DNA of 64,000 nt from contig JBBBDQ010000421.1 of the NCBI GenBank assembly GCA_037127315.1, positions 3,793,501-3,857,500 on the forward strand, in the 5' to 3' direction. Each line of letters opens with the position of its first letter. Position 1 is the first letter of the stretch. The notes beneath the pieces are model-generated. The model saw only the letters and a program-made list of their open reading frames with translations, searched no databases and was not told where the DNA came from. Origin of the DNA: Ascarosepion bandense (taxonomy: Eukaryota > Mollusca > Cephalopoda > Sepiida > Sepiidae). Positions 53,571-64,000 of this stretch are shown piece by piece. The translations under genes were made by a program, and so were the position numbers.

Positions 53571-54345
53571 TTTTTTTTATAATCGTATCGCCCCCAAGAA
53601 AGGCATTTTACTGCTACTGTTGTACAGGGGGTTACAGAGGAGGAAAGTTATGAAAAAGCATAACAGGTTACAGGGGGTGTCAGGAAGTGGGTAAGAGAAG
53701 GCTGAGAGTGAAGTGGACGGGGGGAAGTGTATGACAGAGAGGATGCAAGTTAGTGAGATAGGCAATGACTATTGACTTTGCATTTAAATTCTTGAAGATA
53801 TGGTAGCAGTATTCAATGCACGGGCAGATGGTATATTTGTATATGTGCAGGATTATTTCAGGCGGGGAAAACTTCCTGTCCCTGCACAGAGAACCGATCT
53901 TCTTAGCAACGGATTTAGCTATGGATTCTATATAGTCATTCCACTGTTGTGAGAGTTAACCCGAGGAGGTGCAGTGTTTTACTTTCAGGGAGACTAGTCT
54001 GATCCATGCTAATGGGGTGTTGGAGCTATTGTCTGTGATGGTTAATAGATAGCAGCTTCGTTTTGGAAGCATTAAAATTCACGAGCTATTTCTTACCCCA
54101 GTCCACCACCCAGTTCAAGCTCGTCAGCGTGGTTTGCTTTGTCAGCCTCGGCAGATTATTGATCGAAGTGAGAGTAAATTGTAGTGTCGTCAGCGTATAT
54201 GCCTACTTGGGATCTTATTACATTGGGGAGATCGTTAATGAACATCAAGAAGAGCATAGGACCTAGAAAAGAGCCTTCAGAGACACCCGCGTTCGTATGA
54301 TAGTATTGGGATGCATGTCCGTCCAATGCTACTCTCATTGTGCGA
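53571..54345 (-). mobile_element. Jockey/CR1-like LINE with YADD, internally deleted
   Basis: Minus strand from 54338: MRVALDGHASQYYHTNAGVS, EGSFLGPMLFLMFINDLPN, GIYADDTTIYSHFDQ, then with frameshifts the WGKK-, ESILHIYK- and IEYCYH-like blocks to about 53800, where the text jumps to the NLQEFKCKVN-equivalent and the 3' UTR ending at 53571. The YADD box is intact; the tail is deleted. It faces the preceding fragment tail to tail. Confidence 0.9.
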
Positions 54346-55772
54346 TTTGAAATTATTATTTTTGTCCTAGAATCTCGATTTCAGTCACTTTTCCACTGAC
54401 GTAACGTACCTTCCCGTGAATATTTTCATGGTACTTGTTTTGATTAGCTTTCTTCTTTGGTACTATTGTACTAGGATTATTCATTGTTACAGACCAGAGC
54501 AGTCGGCATTTGCCTCTGCTACTATGACACTGTCAGCTTTCTGCCTTCGGGTCGAGAGCACTAACCCAGTCGTGGACCCGCCGAAGGGTAAAATCACGAC
54601 TGGGGAAAGATAGACAGATATTTTTGACTATATGGCCGGGAAGACCCACATTAAAAAGACCTTGTGTCATATCTCGCCCTAAGTGGGAAGGTGGGTAAAT
54701 ACCGTTACAGACCAGGTCAATTCTGTCACTCTACCGAGGAAAAAGTACAGTTGTATTTTTTCGTGTTTGAAGAACTGTCAATTTTAAGCTAAGTTTATCT
54801 TTAATTTTTTTGTTTTTCTTGCTGTTTATTGTCAAAGATTTTCTTTTTCTCAATATTTTTCCACCCTCCCCCAACTTTAAGTTCTTTTTTTTTTTGCTTT
54901 TTTTTGTTTGTTTTTTTTTTTTTTTTTTTTTTTCGTGTAATATCTAGTTTTACTGGACTATTCAGTTAATTTTATGTGCTTTTTTTGTGTGTATATTCTA
55001 TTTAACTTTCAGTTTTCTTTTTTTTTTAACCTCCACGCGTAAACTATTTTTTCTAGCATAACTTTTTTCTGCTTAATCTTTTGGTTTTAATTTTTTAAGT
55101 GTTTCTTGGTTCGTTGTTTTTTGTGTCCAAATTTTAAACTTTATTCTCAAGCCAGTTTAAATTTTTCTTGGTGTATGTTTCTTTTTCCATTCTTTATTAT
55201 TTAATCTGTTTGCTTTTTATTTTATTTTTGCATTAGAATATGACATATAGTCAGCTATTTTGTTTTGTATAACTTTATCAATCTCTACTTGTTCGCCCCA
55301 TATTTTTTTAATTGTTATTTTGTAGTATTTTTCATTGTTTTATTTTGCTGCTTTCATTTCATTAAAGGGAAACTTTTTACTTGTTTTATAAAATCTTGTT
55401 TTTTAAGTAAATTTATTTTTCTAGATTATACATCAAACGTTTTCTCGTTTGTCCTATTCGTTTTCGTTTTTACATTGTAAAATTTATTTTCCTTCAATTT
55501 GTTTTCATTTGTGTATTTTTTTTCACGTTAAACCGTTTTTTTGAGAATCTGTTGTTTTAGTATTTCCTTATTTGTGTTATGTATCATTTTTCTTTAAAAG
55601 AAAATTACCAGTTTTTTTAAAACATTTTTTTAAAGAAGTAATTAAAAATTGCCGACAAACCTCGATTGACTAAAAAAGGTCTGTTCGGACTGAACCCCCC
55701 ACCCAAAGTAAAAAGACTAAATCTCAATCAAAAGTGGCTGCTGAGAGTGTAGCCATTACTAAAAATAATGAA
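54346..55772. other. No gene; T-rich tract
   Basis: 54460-54740 contains two TTACAGACCAG boxes about 200 bases apart around a GC-richer stretch, possibly an unrecognised short element. 54780-55620 is strongly T-rich and yields Phe-rich frames only. Confidence 0.5.
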
Positions 55773-56188
55773 GACAGTCAAGTGCCATATGTGATACACG
55801 CTTGGGCGATCATGTCTCGAAAGAAACATGACTGACTGGGCAGAAGATTATCCTGTAGTAGGTTGCCATTGCTTTCTGCGGTAGGCTGGTTGCCGACCAA
55901 GGCTATAGAACCCAATCTGTCCTGTTATTTAACCCATGGCTGACTGGACAGGAAATTATTCCGCATTAGGTTGCCATTGCTTTCTGCGGTAGAATGGTTG
56001 CCAGCCAAGACTATAGAACCTAATATGTCCTATTATTTAACTGGAGGGAAGAGACGGTTTAATACCTTTCCCAAGAGTATTTGTGCGTAAGTGAATGCAA
56101 AGAATTCATCTGGAATTCGAATTTGACACCACAATTCGTCGTTCCGAGTCCATATCCACTGCGCCACAGCGCACATCCGCGATCCAAA
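55773..56188 (-). mobile_element. SINE-1 with duplicated body
   Basis: Minus strand: tRNA-like head (GGATGTGCGCTGTGGCGCAG, about 56188-56115), body, then the segment from GCCTTGGCTGGCAACCA to GTCCAGTCAG-type text present twice (55933-56040 and 55800-55925), then the 3' terminus at 55775. The second copy of the body makes the element about 100 bases longer than SINE-1. Confidence 0.9.
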
Positions 56189-56279
56189 ATTAAGAAAACG
56201 AAAATGGGTTGCTAACAGAGACCAGCGGCAACAATAGCAACAATGTAGATGACGGGGATTCGCCCTCATTCTGAAAATC

Positions 56280-57130
56280 CTTACCGAAATGTGTCAGCAA
56301 TATGACGATAGTCACTTGAGAGAGCCAAGAGCTACATAAATTTTATCAAAGAAGAAGGATTCTTGGTAGATACCGGAGTGTCACTGAAAGTTGAAAAATA
56401 AATTTTGTCAGTCTTTGTCGTCGACAAGCGTTCACCCAAAATTTGTCGCCCCAGAAAACACACCGTTATTAAACTTTTGACGTCCCTAGGGGTCAAACCT
56501 CAAAGAATTACCAAAAGAAAGGAATAATTCATGTTGGAAATATCGCTGCCCACGTCTGTCTACTGTCAGGACGCCTCCAGTCGAGATCTAACCACGAAAG
56601 ACCTCATAATAAGAACTGAATATGAGGACAGGCGAAGAACTTTTCTAAGTATTGAGACTCCATAAGAATTAGGGAAAACTGGGCAATTTAGTTTAGTTCA
56701 ATTTGGTCAGATACTCAGTGCTACGACAACCTGAACAGGAAATGAGCTTTGAGATTAGGCTCGATCCCTAAAGCTTTCAGCTCCGTCCACAATAGTCTGG
56801 ATATAGAAGGCCAGAAAATGTCGACCATTGTGACAAGTTGTAAACCAACGTTGGAAGTGTGGAGAGACTGGCCACTCCTCCTGTTACTGCTCAGAGGCAA
56901 TAAGAAGAGAGGTCTTTGGATTTCTGGCTCCAGCCGACGAAAATCCCTTTGTCCGAGTTTATTATTTCCTTCTCTCATGTAATGGGCAAGCCAGCAACTA
57001 GGACCGGTGCAGTAAAATCACTATTTGAATCCAATTTGAGGCCACTATTTCTCGAAAAAGCCTTTTCCAGTCGCTTGTGCGGTTGTGGAGTAAAAAAAGG
57101 GTGAATTGCAGGTCATTGGTAAGACAAAAG
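56280..57130 (+). pseudogene. Probable Tx1/L1-like LINE ORF1 remnant
   Basis: Broken readings include KRSPKICRPRKHTVIKLLTS, LEISLPTSVYCQDASSRDLT and a CCHC-type knuckle RWKCGETGHSSCYC (about 56852-56890), in which the first Cys is Arg. This order (basic region then zinc knuckle) and its position upstream of a Tx1-like RT on the same strand support ORF1. Several stops. Confidence 0.6.
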
Positions 57131-57499
57131 GGAATTTTCAGACAGCAGAACCTCTGTCCCCGGGAGCCCCCCCCACAGCTAAAGGAATAAACTGCCGCAC
57201 TTCCACTAATACAGGGAGAAAATCGGAGAGACGCTAGAAAATATGAACCTAGTTTAGAAAAAAATTAGAAGCTACAGAAACTTAGAGAAAGACTAAAGAA
57301 AATTGGAAAACACAAATATCATCTTCTCCCCTACAGTTGGCCCTTTCCCCTCAGCACTGTCTTCCTTATCAGTCAAAGCCATCTATAGCGCCTCCTCCAA
57401 TGACAAAATCATCATATCTAACTCCTTATAAAATGACTACCCTCATAAGGACACCCATTCTCAAATCACCATCCGAAAGACCCGCACCTATCATGACAG

Positions 57500-57797
57500 T
57501 CAGTTAAGTGCCATACGTGATACACGCTTGGGCGATCATGTCTCGAAAGAGCCATGACTGACTGGGCAGAAGATTATCCCGCAGTAGGTTGCCATTGCTT
57601 TCTGCAGTAAACTGGTTGCCAGCCAAAGCTATAGAACCCAATCTGCCCTGTTATTTAACCCATAACTGAAAGGAATAGACGGATTAATACCTTTCCCAAG
57701 GGTATTTGCGCGTAAGTGAATGCAATGAATTCGACTAGAATTCGAACTCGGCTCCCCGATTTCTCGTTCCGATCCGATATCCACTGCACTACAAAAG
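57500..57797 (-). mobile_element. SINE-1, near full length
   Basis: 3' terminus CAGTTAAGTGCCATACGTGA at left and tRNA-like head (reverse of GTAGTGCAGTGGATATCGGA) at right, missing the first ten or so bases. It interrupts the Tx1-like remnant. Confidence 0.94.
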
Positions 57798-59751
57798 GTA
57801 GGGTGCCTAAAAATATGGGCAATGATAAAAAGAAGCCAACGTCACCTCGATAATTATCTACCTTTAGCTTTTTTTTGAAAACCATAATGTCAAACGTTTG
57901 CACCAATCTTGTTCTGAGCGTTCACGTTTTCTGTTCACCCCTCCCTGTATAGAGCTTTAAAACTCACGTCCCCCCGGAACATTAGTGTCCTGTCTCCTGA
58001 TGGTACCGTTAAGAGTGAGAGAGGCGAAGGCTCAATGAGACAGGCGTCGGTGTCCTTATCTCTGCCATGTTCAATGCAGAAAAGTAAATTTAATCGGTCC
58101 TATCATGGGACTCTAGTTGGCTAGCGTGAATGACCGGTGTCTCGGTGTTAATGTATCTTGTGTAAAGGATACCCGGTTTTCAACTCACGACCATGAATAC
58201 ATTCTTCTTAAGAGGTTTTTTCCTCTATTAAGAATGCTTTGATAGACTCTCGGGAGATGTATCTTGGTTAGTGAGCAATTCTTTGAATGCGGCGTGTACT
58301 GTTGTCTTCGCAGATCCGGGTGGGGAGACAGGATTTGCTTGCTAGGTGTTACTATAAAGGATGTCTCTTCTGCTTATTAGGTTTTATGCGACCAGTGATC
58401 ATGCTGAGCGGCTTAATTTGTTTCGGCAGATCGAGCCGTTGATGCCATCCTTGACCCCGACATAGGTCATATAAGATAACGAACGGGTACTAACAACCCG
58501 GATGTGCAACCACTTCAGGTCTTTAGCGGCAAGTTTGATCTTGTTGATAATTATCGTAATGAACACCGCCAGAGCAGTATGAACTTAGACTAAAAGGGGC
58601 AGCTCGGTGTCGGTAGTGTGTTCTAGTTACCACGATCGAATACAGTCGATGTAGTTGCCCAAGTTTTCATTCGATAGTTTACTTGGATTATAGCCTCATC
58701 CAGGTTAATGTGAGCTTAAATTAACCATAAGATGAACATGACTAGCTCCTGAAAATTAAACGCGAACAGGCCACCAGCTGCGATTTTGCTCTCGCAGTCT
58801 TATTTCGAATCCCCCGTGGAGCGTGAGAGGAGGGATCGCTCGTAGACCACTTGACATTAAACTCGAGGTGTCGTACATAGTAGAGCAGCCACCACACTGC
58901 AATCTATTGAGACTAAGCCCTCGACCGACTCGATTCGTCCTCCTCGAGGAAAGACCAATATAGACTTCGTCCATCACGGTGACAAGAGTGAGATGGGCCG
59001 GTGTGATCGGATGCGGAGTAACCGGCTCCATGCCGGTCGGACAAAGTTCAAGTTTGTTGTTACCTAAAAGGAAAAATTTGATCGGGTAATTAAATCCTGT
59101 GAAAATCATGTGTGTCGCCATAGCTAGAGCAGAGTTGGCCTCCTTGTTTATTAAGAAGAATCAACTTCTGGTAATTAAAGATATGTTAAAAAGAATGTTT
59201 TCTGGGGCGACGAATATGGCCATTGAATTGTGTGCAGATGAAGCTAGAAATGCATCCAATCGACATGTCACGTTCATCATATTGCCGAATAAGTCGACTG
59301 TGACAAAAAAAAAACGCAAATATATCTTTCTGGATCTGTTCACCAGGTCTGAGTACTGCACAATTCAACGCCTATTTAACCAACTTTCCTCTCCTCGAGG
59401 TTGTTGGTTGTGAGAGTTTCATCACAGAATCAGAAACCTAGAAAACGCTGAAGCTGATTGGCCGGGTCAAAACCCCGTGATTATATGTTTTTCCTTGATA
59501 AATGTACTTGAGGCAGTCGCCCATTCTTGCTCCTCAGCTGGAATTGGTTTACAACAACTAAATGAAGTAGAGATCTATAACTCAAAGTTTCATCAGGGGT
59601 TTGATCAAGTTACTACGCAAGAACAAAAGCGGTTGGAATGGGATAAATAACTTTCAGACTCTATATTGAGTACAAAGTTGGAAATTATAGCCAAAATCTT
59701 AGCCAGCCGTTTGCAGGCAGTCCTCTCTGGTTGGCTTCGAATAGACTTGTG
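57798..59751. other. Unassigned; probable decayed Tx1-like endonuclease/RT N-terminus
   Basis: More GC-rich than the window average, like the recognised Tx1-like pieces on both sides. Peptide fragments (ISVLSPDGTVKSERGEGSMR near 57970) are coding-like but I cannot align them to a motif. Frames at 58756-59121 (-) and 59099-59413 (+) lack domains. Confidence 0.4.
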
Positions 59752-60785
59752 CTTTGAAGAACAAGACTATTCAGGACAACTATGCATTTGTAAACTTGAT
59801 AGTCAAGCAGATCGACAATGAAAACGCGATTATCAATTTAGATCAGTCTAATGCGATTGATAGAGTTGACTATCGATTTCTGGAAGCTGTCCTTTCGGCC
59901 GCCAGTTTCAGGTCGTACTTTTTCTTCTGGAACCGACTTCTGTATGTATCACCCGGTGCACTGATCGAAATGAATGGGCTTCAATCGGAGCCTTTTGTAC
60001 TATCTTCTTTCATTTGTCAAGTTTGTTCTCTTTTACCTTTACTGCACGTTCATGTGTTGTAACTTTTCCTACGCAAGTTAAAACGAATCCAATCCTACGT
60101 GGAATACCTGGTGCTATCACCTTGGATAGATACTCTGCCTACACAGACGACGTTTCAGTCCTTGTTTCGGGTAGAGCCGAGATTGACAAAGACTGCAAAG
60201 AGATCAGAGGGTGCAAAATAATGACAGGGGCCAAGATCAGCCGCGATAAATTGGTTGAGCGCATGGAAGGCAATATCTCTTCCCGAATCGTTTCTCTGGG
60301 CAGACGGTCTGGTCAGTATACTTGGTGCCTGGTTTGGTCTCGATATCCTCTTAGAAATGAGTTGGTCAAAAATGCGGGTAAAGACCGCTGTCGCAGTTCG
60401 TCTGTATTACACATCTACCCGATTCTCCTTTACCGACTCTCCGTACTTCCACTTCCGTACGCCATACTGTCATAGTAAGGGTCTTGTTCTCTTTTTTGTG
60501 GTGAAGCAAGACCCCATATTATTTCGGGAGATGTGTTTCCTCCGCCCTTCTGAAGGCGGTCTGAGTATACCTAGCGTTGTGATTCGTCGACATACGCATC
60601 GCATCACGTTCATAGATCGAATATATCAACAATCGGATGCAGTTAAGAATTCTGGTAAGAACTTCCCAGCCTTGAGAAGCATGCACTTGTGCGAGGAGAA
60701 GGCCTCCCGTTTATCCAGAAGTGAGTGCTACAGTCAAGATAGGATTTCTCTCAAGCACCTCTTGCGGGTGATGGATGGTCTCTGA
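59752..60785 (+). pseudogene. Tx1/L1-like LINE reverse transcriptase remnant
   Basis: Frame 59754-60062: KTIQDNYAFVNLIVKQID, INLDQSNAIDRVDYRFLEAV (palm Asp region, F-to-I in AFDRV), GLQSEPFVLSS and a degraded RQGCPLSPLL. Frame 60014-60475: LRGIPGAITLDRYSAYTDDV (YADD as YTDD), VSGRAEIDKD, TGAKISRDK. Frame 60255-60785: SILGAWFGLDILLEMSW, LRPSEGGLSIPSVVIRRHTH. At least two frameshifts; not functional. The order and the LGAWFG/EGGL blocks are typical of the Tx1 clade. Confidence 0.9.
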
Positions 60786-61201
60786 CGCTCAGACGTCGTC
60801 CCATAATGCATTATATAACTTTTTAGTGAGGGTGTCCATTCAATTTGATTTGATATACGAGCTCGGTCTTACGAAGGATTAAGCTCGCTTCATATGACCT
60901 TGGATGTACAGGTTAAAATGCGCCACTGATGATGAGGCATCACTTACCTGGTTAGTGATTCAAAGAGATATTTGGATCGGCAAAAGTTTGTTTGGTGGGC
61001 TTGGAAAATCTTCAGACTGCGTTTACTGAGATAAGGCGGTGGAGACTCTGAGTCGTAGTTCCGTCATGTGGGTTTATTAAAAATATCATAGTTCATATGT
61101 TGAGCGGAAAGTTTTCGTCCTTCGGGTGAGTTTTGTGGTATCGTCATTCACGAATGCTGAACACTTAGTGTTCTTTTGTTTGCTATGCGTTATGAGAATT
61201 A
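60786..61201. other. No recognised gene
   Basis: May hold the eroded C-terminus and 3' UTR of the Tx1-like LINE; no end signature seen. Confidence 0.4.
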
Positions 61202-61726
61202 TTTTTTGTTTTTTGTTTTTTTGTTTTTGCTTTTGTTTTTATGGCAAATCAATCTCGGCGGGTCATTTATTGCCAACTAAACTTTATTTATTTATTACTG
61301 GTAATACCTTCTTTTCTTTCAACAATTTGTTGTTGTTTTTATATAAGTTTTTTTTTGGGGGGGTCTAGTAATACATTTTTCTTTTCGAGTATCAAGATTC
61401 ATTGGGATTTGTTTTTAAGGGCAGGATGCCCAAGTCCTACCCTTGTTATTTAACCCATAACTGGAGGGAAGGGACGGATTAATACCTTTCCCAAGGATAC
61501 CAGTGCTTATGTGAATGCAGGGTATTCAACTGGAATTCGAACTCGGCTCACCGATTTCTCTTTCAGAGTAGACATCCACTGCACCACAACACACATCCGT
61601 CACTATACGCTTACAGCACCTGGTATTCCCAAGCGGTCATCCATCTAAGTACTGACCAGGCTCAACGTTGCTTACCTTCGGTGATCAAGCGAGAACCGGT
61701 GTATTCAACGTGATAGGCCATAAGCC
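61202..61726 (-). mobile_element. 5S-tRNA composite SINE, complete second copy
   Basis: Minus strand: 5S-like module 61726 down to 61609 (GGCTTATGGCCTATCACGTT, GATCACCGAAGG, GAGCCTGGTCAGTACTTAGA), linker GTATAGTGA, tRNA-like head (GGATGTGTGTTGTGGTGCAG), body, and the same special tail as 43884-44098 (ACAAGGGTAGGACTTGGG, TCCCAATGAATCTTGATACT, TAAATAAATAAAGTTTAGTT) ending in an A-rich stretch at about 61202. It aligns along its whole length with 43607-44098. Target duplications are not clear here. Confidence 0.94.
61609..61726 (-). rRNA. 5S rRNA-derived module inside the composite SINE
   Basis: About 118 bases; ends TACCAGGTGCTGTAAGC, then joins the linker and tRNA-like head as at 43722-43732. 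Confidence 0.9.
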
Positions 61727-62655
61727 TATATACGAATTGTGACATGGCCGACACGTCAAAAGGAATTTTACGGGGGACGAGATGCTCACCTCTTCCCAAC
61801 TGATCTTATACTTTAAGCATCAAGTTAATGTCAAGATTAAGACAGAAAGGCGGCGGCTCTCCATATCAAACTTTGGCAAAAGATTGCATGTATCTGTTGA
61901 GAACAAGGGGAAGATTTACCGTGGCTCTTTGATGCCAGTTAGGCAATAGGAAATTGTTCTAACTGTATTGAATATTGTCAACCTATCCACAAAATAGGTT
62001 ACTTTAGAGTTTTGTTGGGGGGGGGGGGTGTCTTTAGCTTCTTCGTTGAAAGTTTACTTATCTATGGTATGTATGTTGATTGGACTTTTTTATTTCTGTC
62101 CATACTTTTGTTTAAATCCCCTCCTCTTCCCTCCTCTCCCATTAGGTGACCAGGGATGTTAATTTTCTGTTATTTGTGGGTTGCCTTTCGTATTTTGTGT
62201 GTGATTTATGTATTTGTTGCTGTGCTTGAATGTGCGTGTTTGAGTATGTAGTAGAACGAATGAGTGTTTTAATTATTTAAGTCCCAGTTAACTGATGTTT
62301 CTGCCACAATTAAAGATGGTGGGGAGTGGGTATTGCTAACATTATTTTATTTAGTTTTTTTAGATTATTGTTTATTCCCCTCCCCCGACAGACAAAAATT
62401 GTACATATGGGAACTAGTTAGAACTTAAGGTTCTAAAGTATTATAGTGTATGTAGTAAGAATGGTATATAAGAATGTGTTGTTTTGGTGTAAGAAATATT
62501 GTGATATATTTAGGTCAGTGATTGTGACTGGCTAAGTTTAATTATAAGACAGGAGACCAACATCTCCCATCCCTCCGTTTGGCCTTATGTTCCATTTTTA
62601 TATTTTAATGCAAAACGAATATCGCTTTCCTATTTAGTATCTCAGCTTTACAAAA
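61727..62655. other. No gene seen
   Basis: G/T-rich text with a G-run near 62020; no element recognised. Confidence 0.5.
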
Positions 62656-62659
62656 TTAA

Positions 62660-62920
62660 GGTCAGTACTAGATTGGCAGTTAGGTTTCATCATTGTCTCC
62701 TTTCGCACTTCTTGTGTGTGGAACTCTCTTCATGCTTCAACTTTGATCTTCCAAATTTTAAATGCAATATGAATAGCCATCTATTCTGCTTAATCCCTGT
62801 TCTTTTATTTTCTCATCTCTTAAATGATGCTTATTCTCGGATTCTTTCACATTCAGTAAGCCCTTGAGTCTTAGTGATTTTATAGCCTTGCTTGGGGTGA
62901 AATGATTTTTTTTTAAATCA
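62660..62920 (+). mobile_element. Jockey/CR1-like LINE, diverged 3' end
   Basis: CTAGATTGGCAGTTAGGTTT, TTTCGCACTTCTTGTGTGTG, TTTTAAATGCAATATGAATA and CCTTGCTTGGGGTGAAATGA are in order; several deletions. Confidence 0.85.
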
Positions 62921-62960
62921 ATAGGAGTAGACATTTCTATTCCTCTGCCAGAATTCAGCT

Positions 62961-63240
62961 GTAGCCAAACGCCATAACCAACTGCTTCAATGACGACCGT
63001 ATGTAAGTTAAGGAACATTGAGCCTGGTCAATATCTAGATGGGTGACCGCTTGGTAATACCAAGTGCTGTAATCTTGGATGTGCCGGTGGCATAATGGAT
63101 TATGGCCCATAATTGTTAAGAGCCGAGTTCTCATTTCATTTGGATTCGTTAGATTCACTTATACGCAAATCCCCTTGAGAAAAATATGACTCTACCATTT
63201 CTTCCTTCAGTTAATTAGTAAGATTTGTATCATTAAACCA
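62961..63240 (+). mobile_element. 5S-tRNA composite SINE, diverged copy
   Basis: 5S-like module to about 63074 (ATGTAAGTTAAGGAACATTG, AGCCTGGTCAATATCTAGAT, GGTGACCGCTTGG, ACCAAGTGCTGTAATC), then directly TTGGATGTGCCGGTGGCATA (tRNA-like head variant), AGAGCCGAGTTCTCATTTC, TTCACTTATACGCAAATCCC, ending near a degraded TTCAGTTAATTAG. The 5' quarter of 5S is poorly conserved. Confidence 0.87.
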
Positions 63241-63447
63241 TTATTGGCTCCGATTTAAAAATAATTTGTTGGGTCAATCCGGCAAAGGATTGATAAGCCA
63301 TAGAAAATGTATTTGTTCCGCCTACTTCTATTTCTATTTATATCATTTAATCTTGGTGTGTTCTCTCGTGCATTTTGATCTCTTTCTCTCTTTTATAGCG
63401 AGCACTGCTCTTTCCGCTGACCTCTGTGATTTTTTTAACATTTCCTA

Positions 63448-63545
63448 TATCTAACCACTCTTTCTCATCACCTTCCCCTATGTAACCCCTTGCGCAATAG
63501 TGGCAGTGGAATGCCTTGCTTGGGGTGAAATGATTTAAAAAATAG
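63448..63545 (+). mobile_element. Jockey/CR1-like LINE, 3' UTR end only
   Basis: TTCCTATATCTAACCACTCT to CTTGGGGTGAAATGATT and A-run, matching 46065-46160. Confidence 0.92.
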
Positions 63546-64000
63546 CTTGAATGACTCTCTAATTATTTATTGGTTGAAATGTAATTGTTTAAAAATTATT
63601 CATTACTGGGCTACTTCCTGATCTTCATCTTATAGTTTTATGATTTTTTGGGAATTTTACAATTGAGTACTTTTTTTTTTATTTCTGTTGATTTTTAAAC
63701 ATGCATTGAGACTATTTCAGACATTAAGAGTTTCTTGTAATTCCTCCAATGACATTTTTAGCATGTCATTCTATGCAAGGCGATAATGCCAACTAACACG
63801 CAATGGTTTCCTTTGTGTTGGAGAGTGTGGTGATACCGACCGAACAAAAGCGATGAACCGGATGTGTGCTCTCTCACAACTGAAAGTCAAATGAATAAAA
63901 ATCGTCGTGCGCGTCCGAGTTTGCGCAGATGTTCCGGTTGAAAAATAAAAATTAATCAAAGATCAAATTACCAATTTTATTTATCAGCCAATGAGAAGCC
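63546..64000. other. No gene; LINE crumb near 63770
   Basis: GCAAGGCGATAATGCC at 63776 recalls the reverse of the LINE 3' end (GCAAGGCGATAACGCC at 33307) but extends too little to call. The minus frame 63771-63959 has no domain. Confidence 0.5.

Noticed and set aside
62961..63158. Minus frame reading as a gene
   Set aside because: It is the reverse strand of the diverged 5S-tRNA composite SINE.

Overview
The window looks like non-genic animal DNA, most probably from a cephalopod and most likely an octopus. This is an inference from the many long (TA)n tracts, the tRNA-derived SINEs, the lineages of LINE remnants and the AT-rich background; no species can be proven without a database. I found no convincing host protein-coding exon, no free-standing tRNA gene and no tandem rRNA unit. 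Nearly all open reading frames are low-complexity translations of microsatellites or pieces of decayed retroelements.

The sequence is a dense mosaic of mobile elements. (1) A Jockey/CR1-like LINE is present in about 15 mostly 5'-truncated copies; the best is at 40304-42125 (-), with a nearly readable reverse transcriptase. Its 3' end (GGGTGAAATGATT then A-run) recurs throughout. (2) An RTE-like LINE has about 9 fragments. (3) A Tx1/L1-like LINE remnant occupies parts of about 56.3-60.8 kb. (4) A Ty3/Gypsy remnant (gag zinc knuckle, DTGSD protease, RT start) lies at 11.26-13.09 kb, and a clean 292-bp solo LTR with 5-bp target duplications lies at 14080-14371. (5) DNA elements include an internally deleted Tc1-like element (48011-48606) and two copies of a Helitron-like element, one inserted inside an RTE-like LINE. 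(6) There is a 10-copy 86-bp satellite at 7.25-8.13 kb and many microsatellites.

The most interesting content is a modular SINE system. SINE-1 is tRNA-headed, about 311 bp and bounded by target-site duplications. A composite form has a complete 5S rRNA-like module fused in front of the same tRNA-like head and carries a different 3' tail; one copy (43607-44098) has perfect 13-bp target duplications around the whole 5S+tRNA unit, and four older or partial copies are present. SINE-2 has a region upstream of its tRNA-like head, and its 3' end folds as a canonical hammerhead self-cleaving ribozyme followed by (TA)n. Three copies preserve the fold and the helix I base pairs covary between copies. 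One element (47620-48003) joins a SINE-2 front half to a SINE-1 back half. SINE-3 carries a hammerhead-like but non-canonical motif. A separate canonical hammerhead core sits at 13297-13356, just after the Gypsy remnant.

Functionally nothing forms a pathway. The window records repeated retroposition, promoter and tail swapping between SINEs, and nested insertion. The hammerhead-tailed SINE and the 5S-tRNA composite are the items most worth follow-up.
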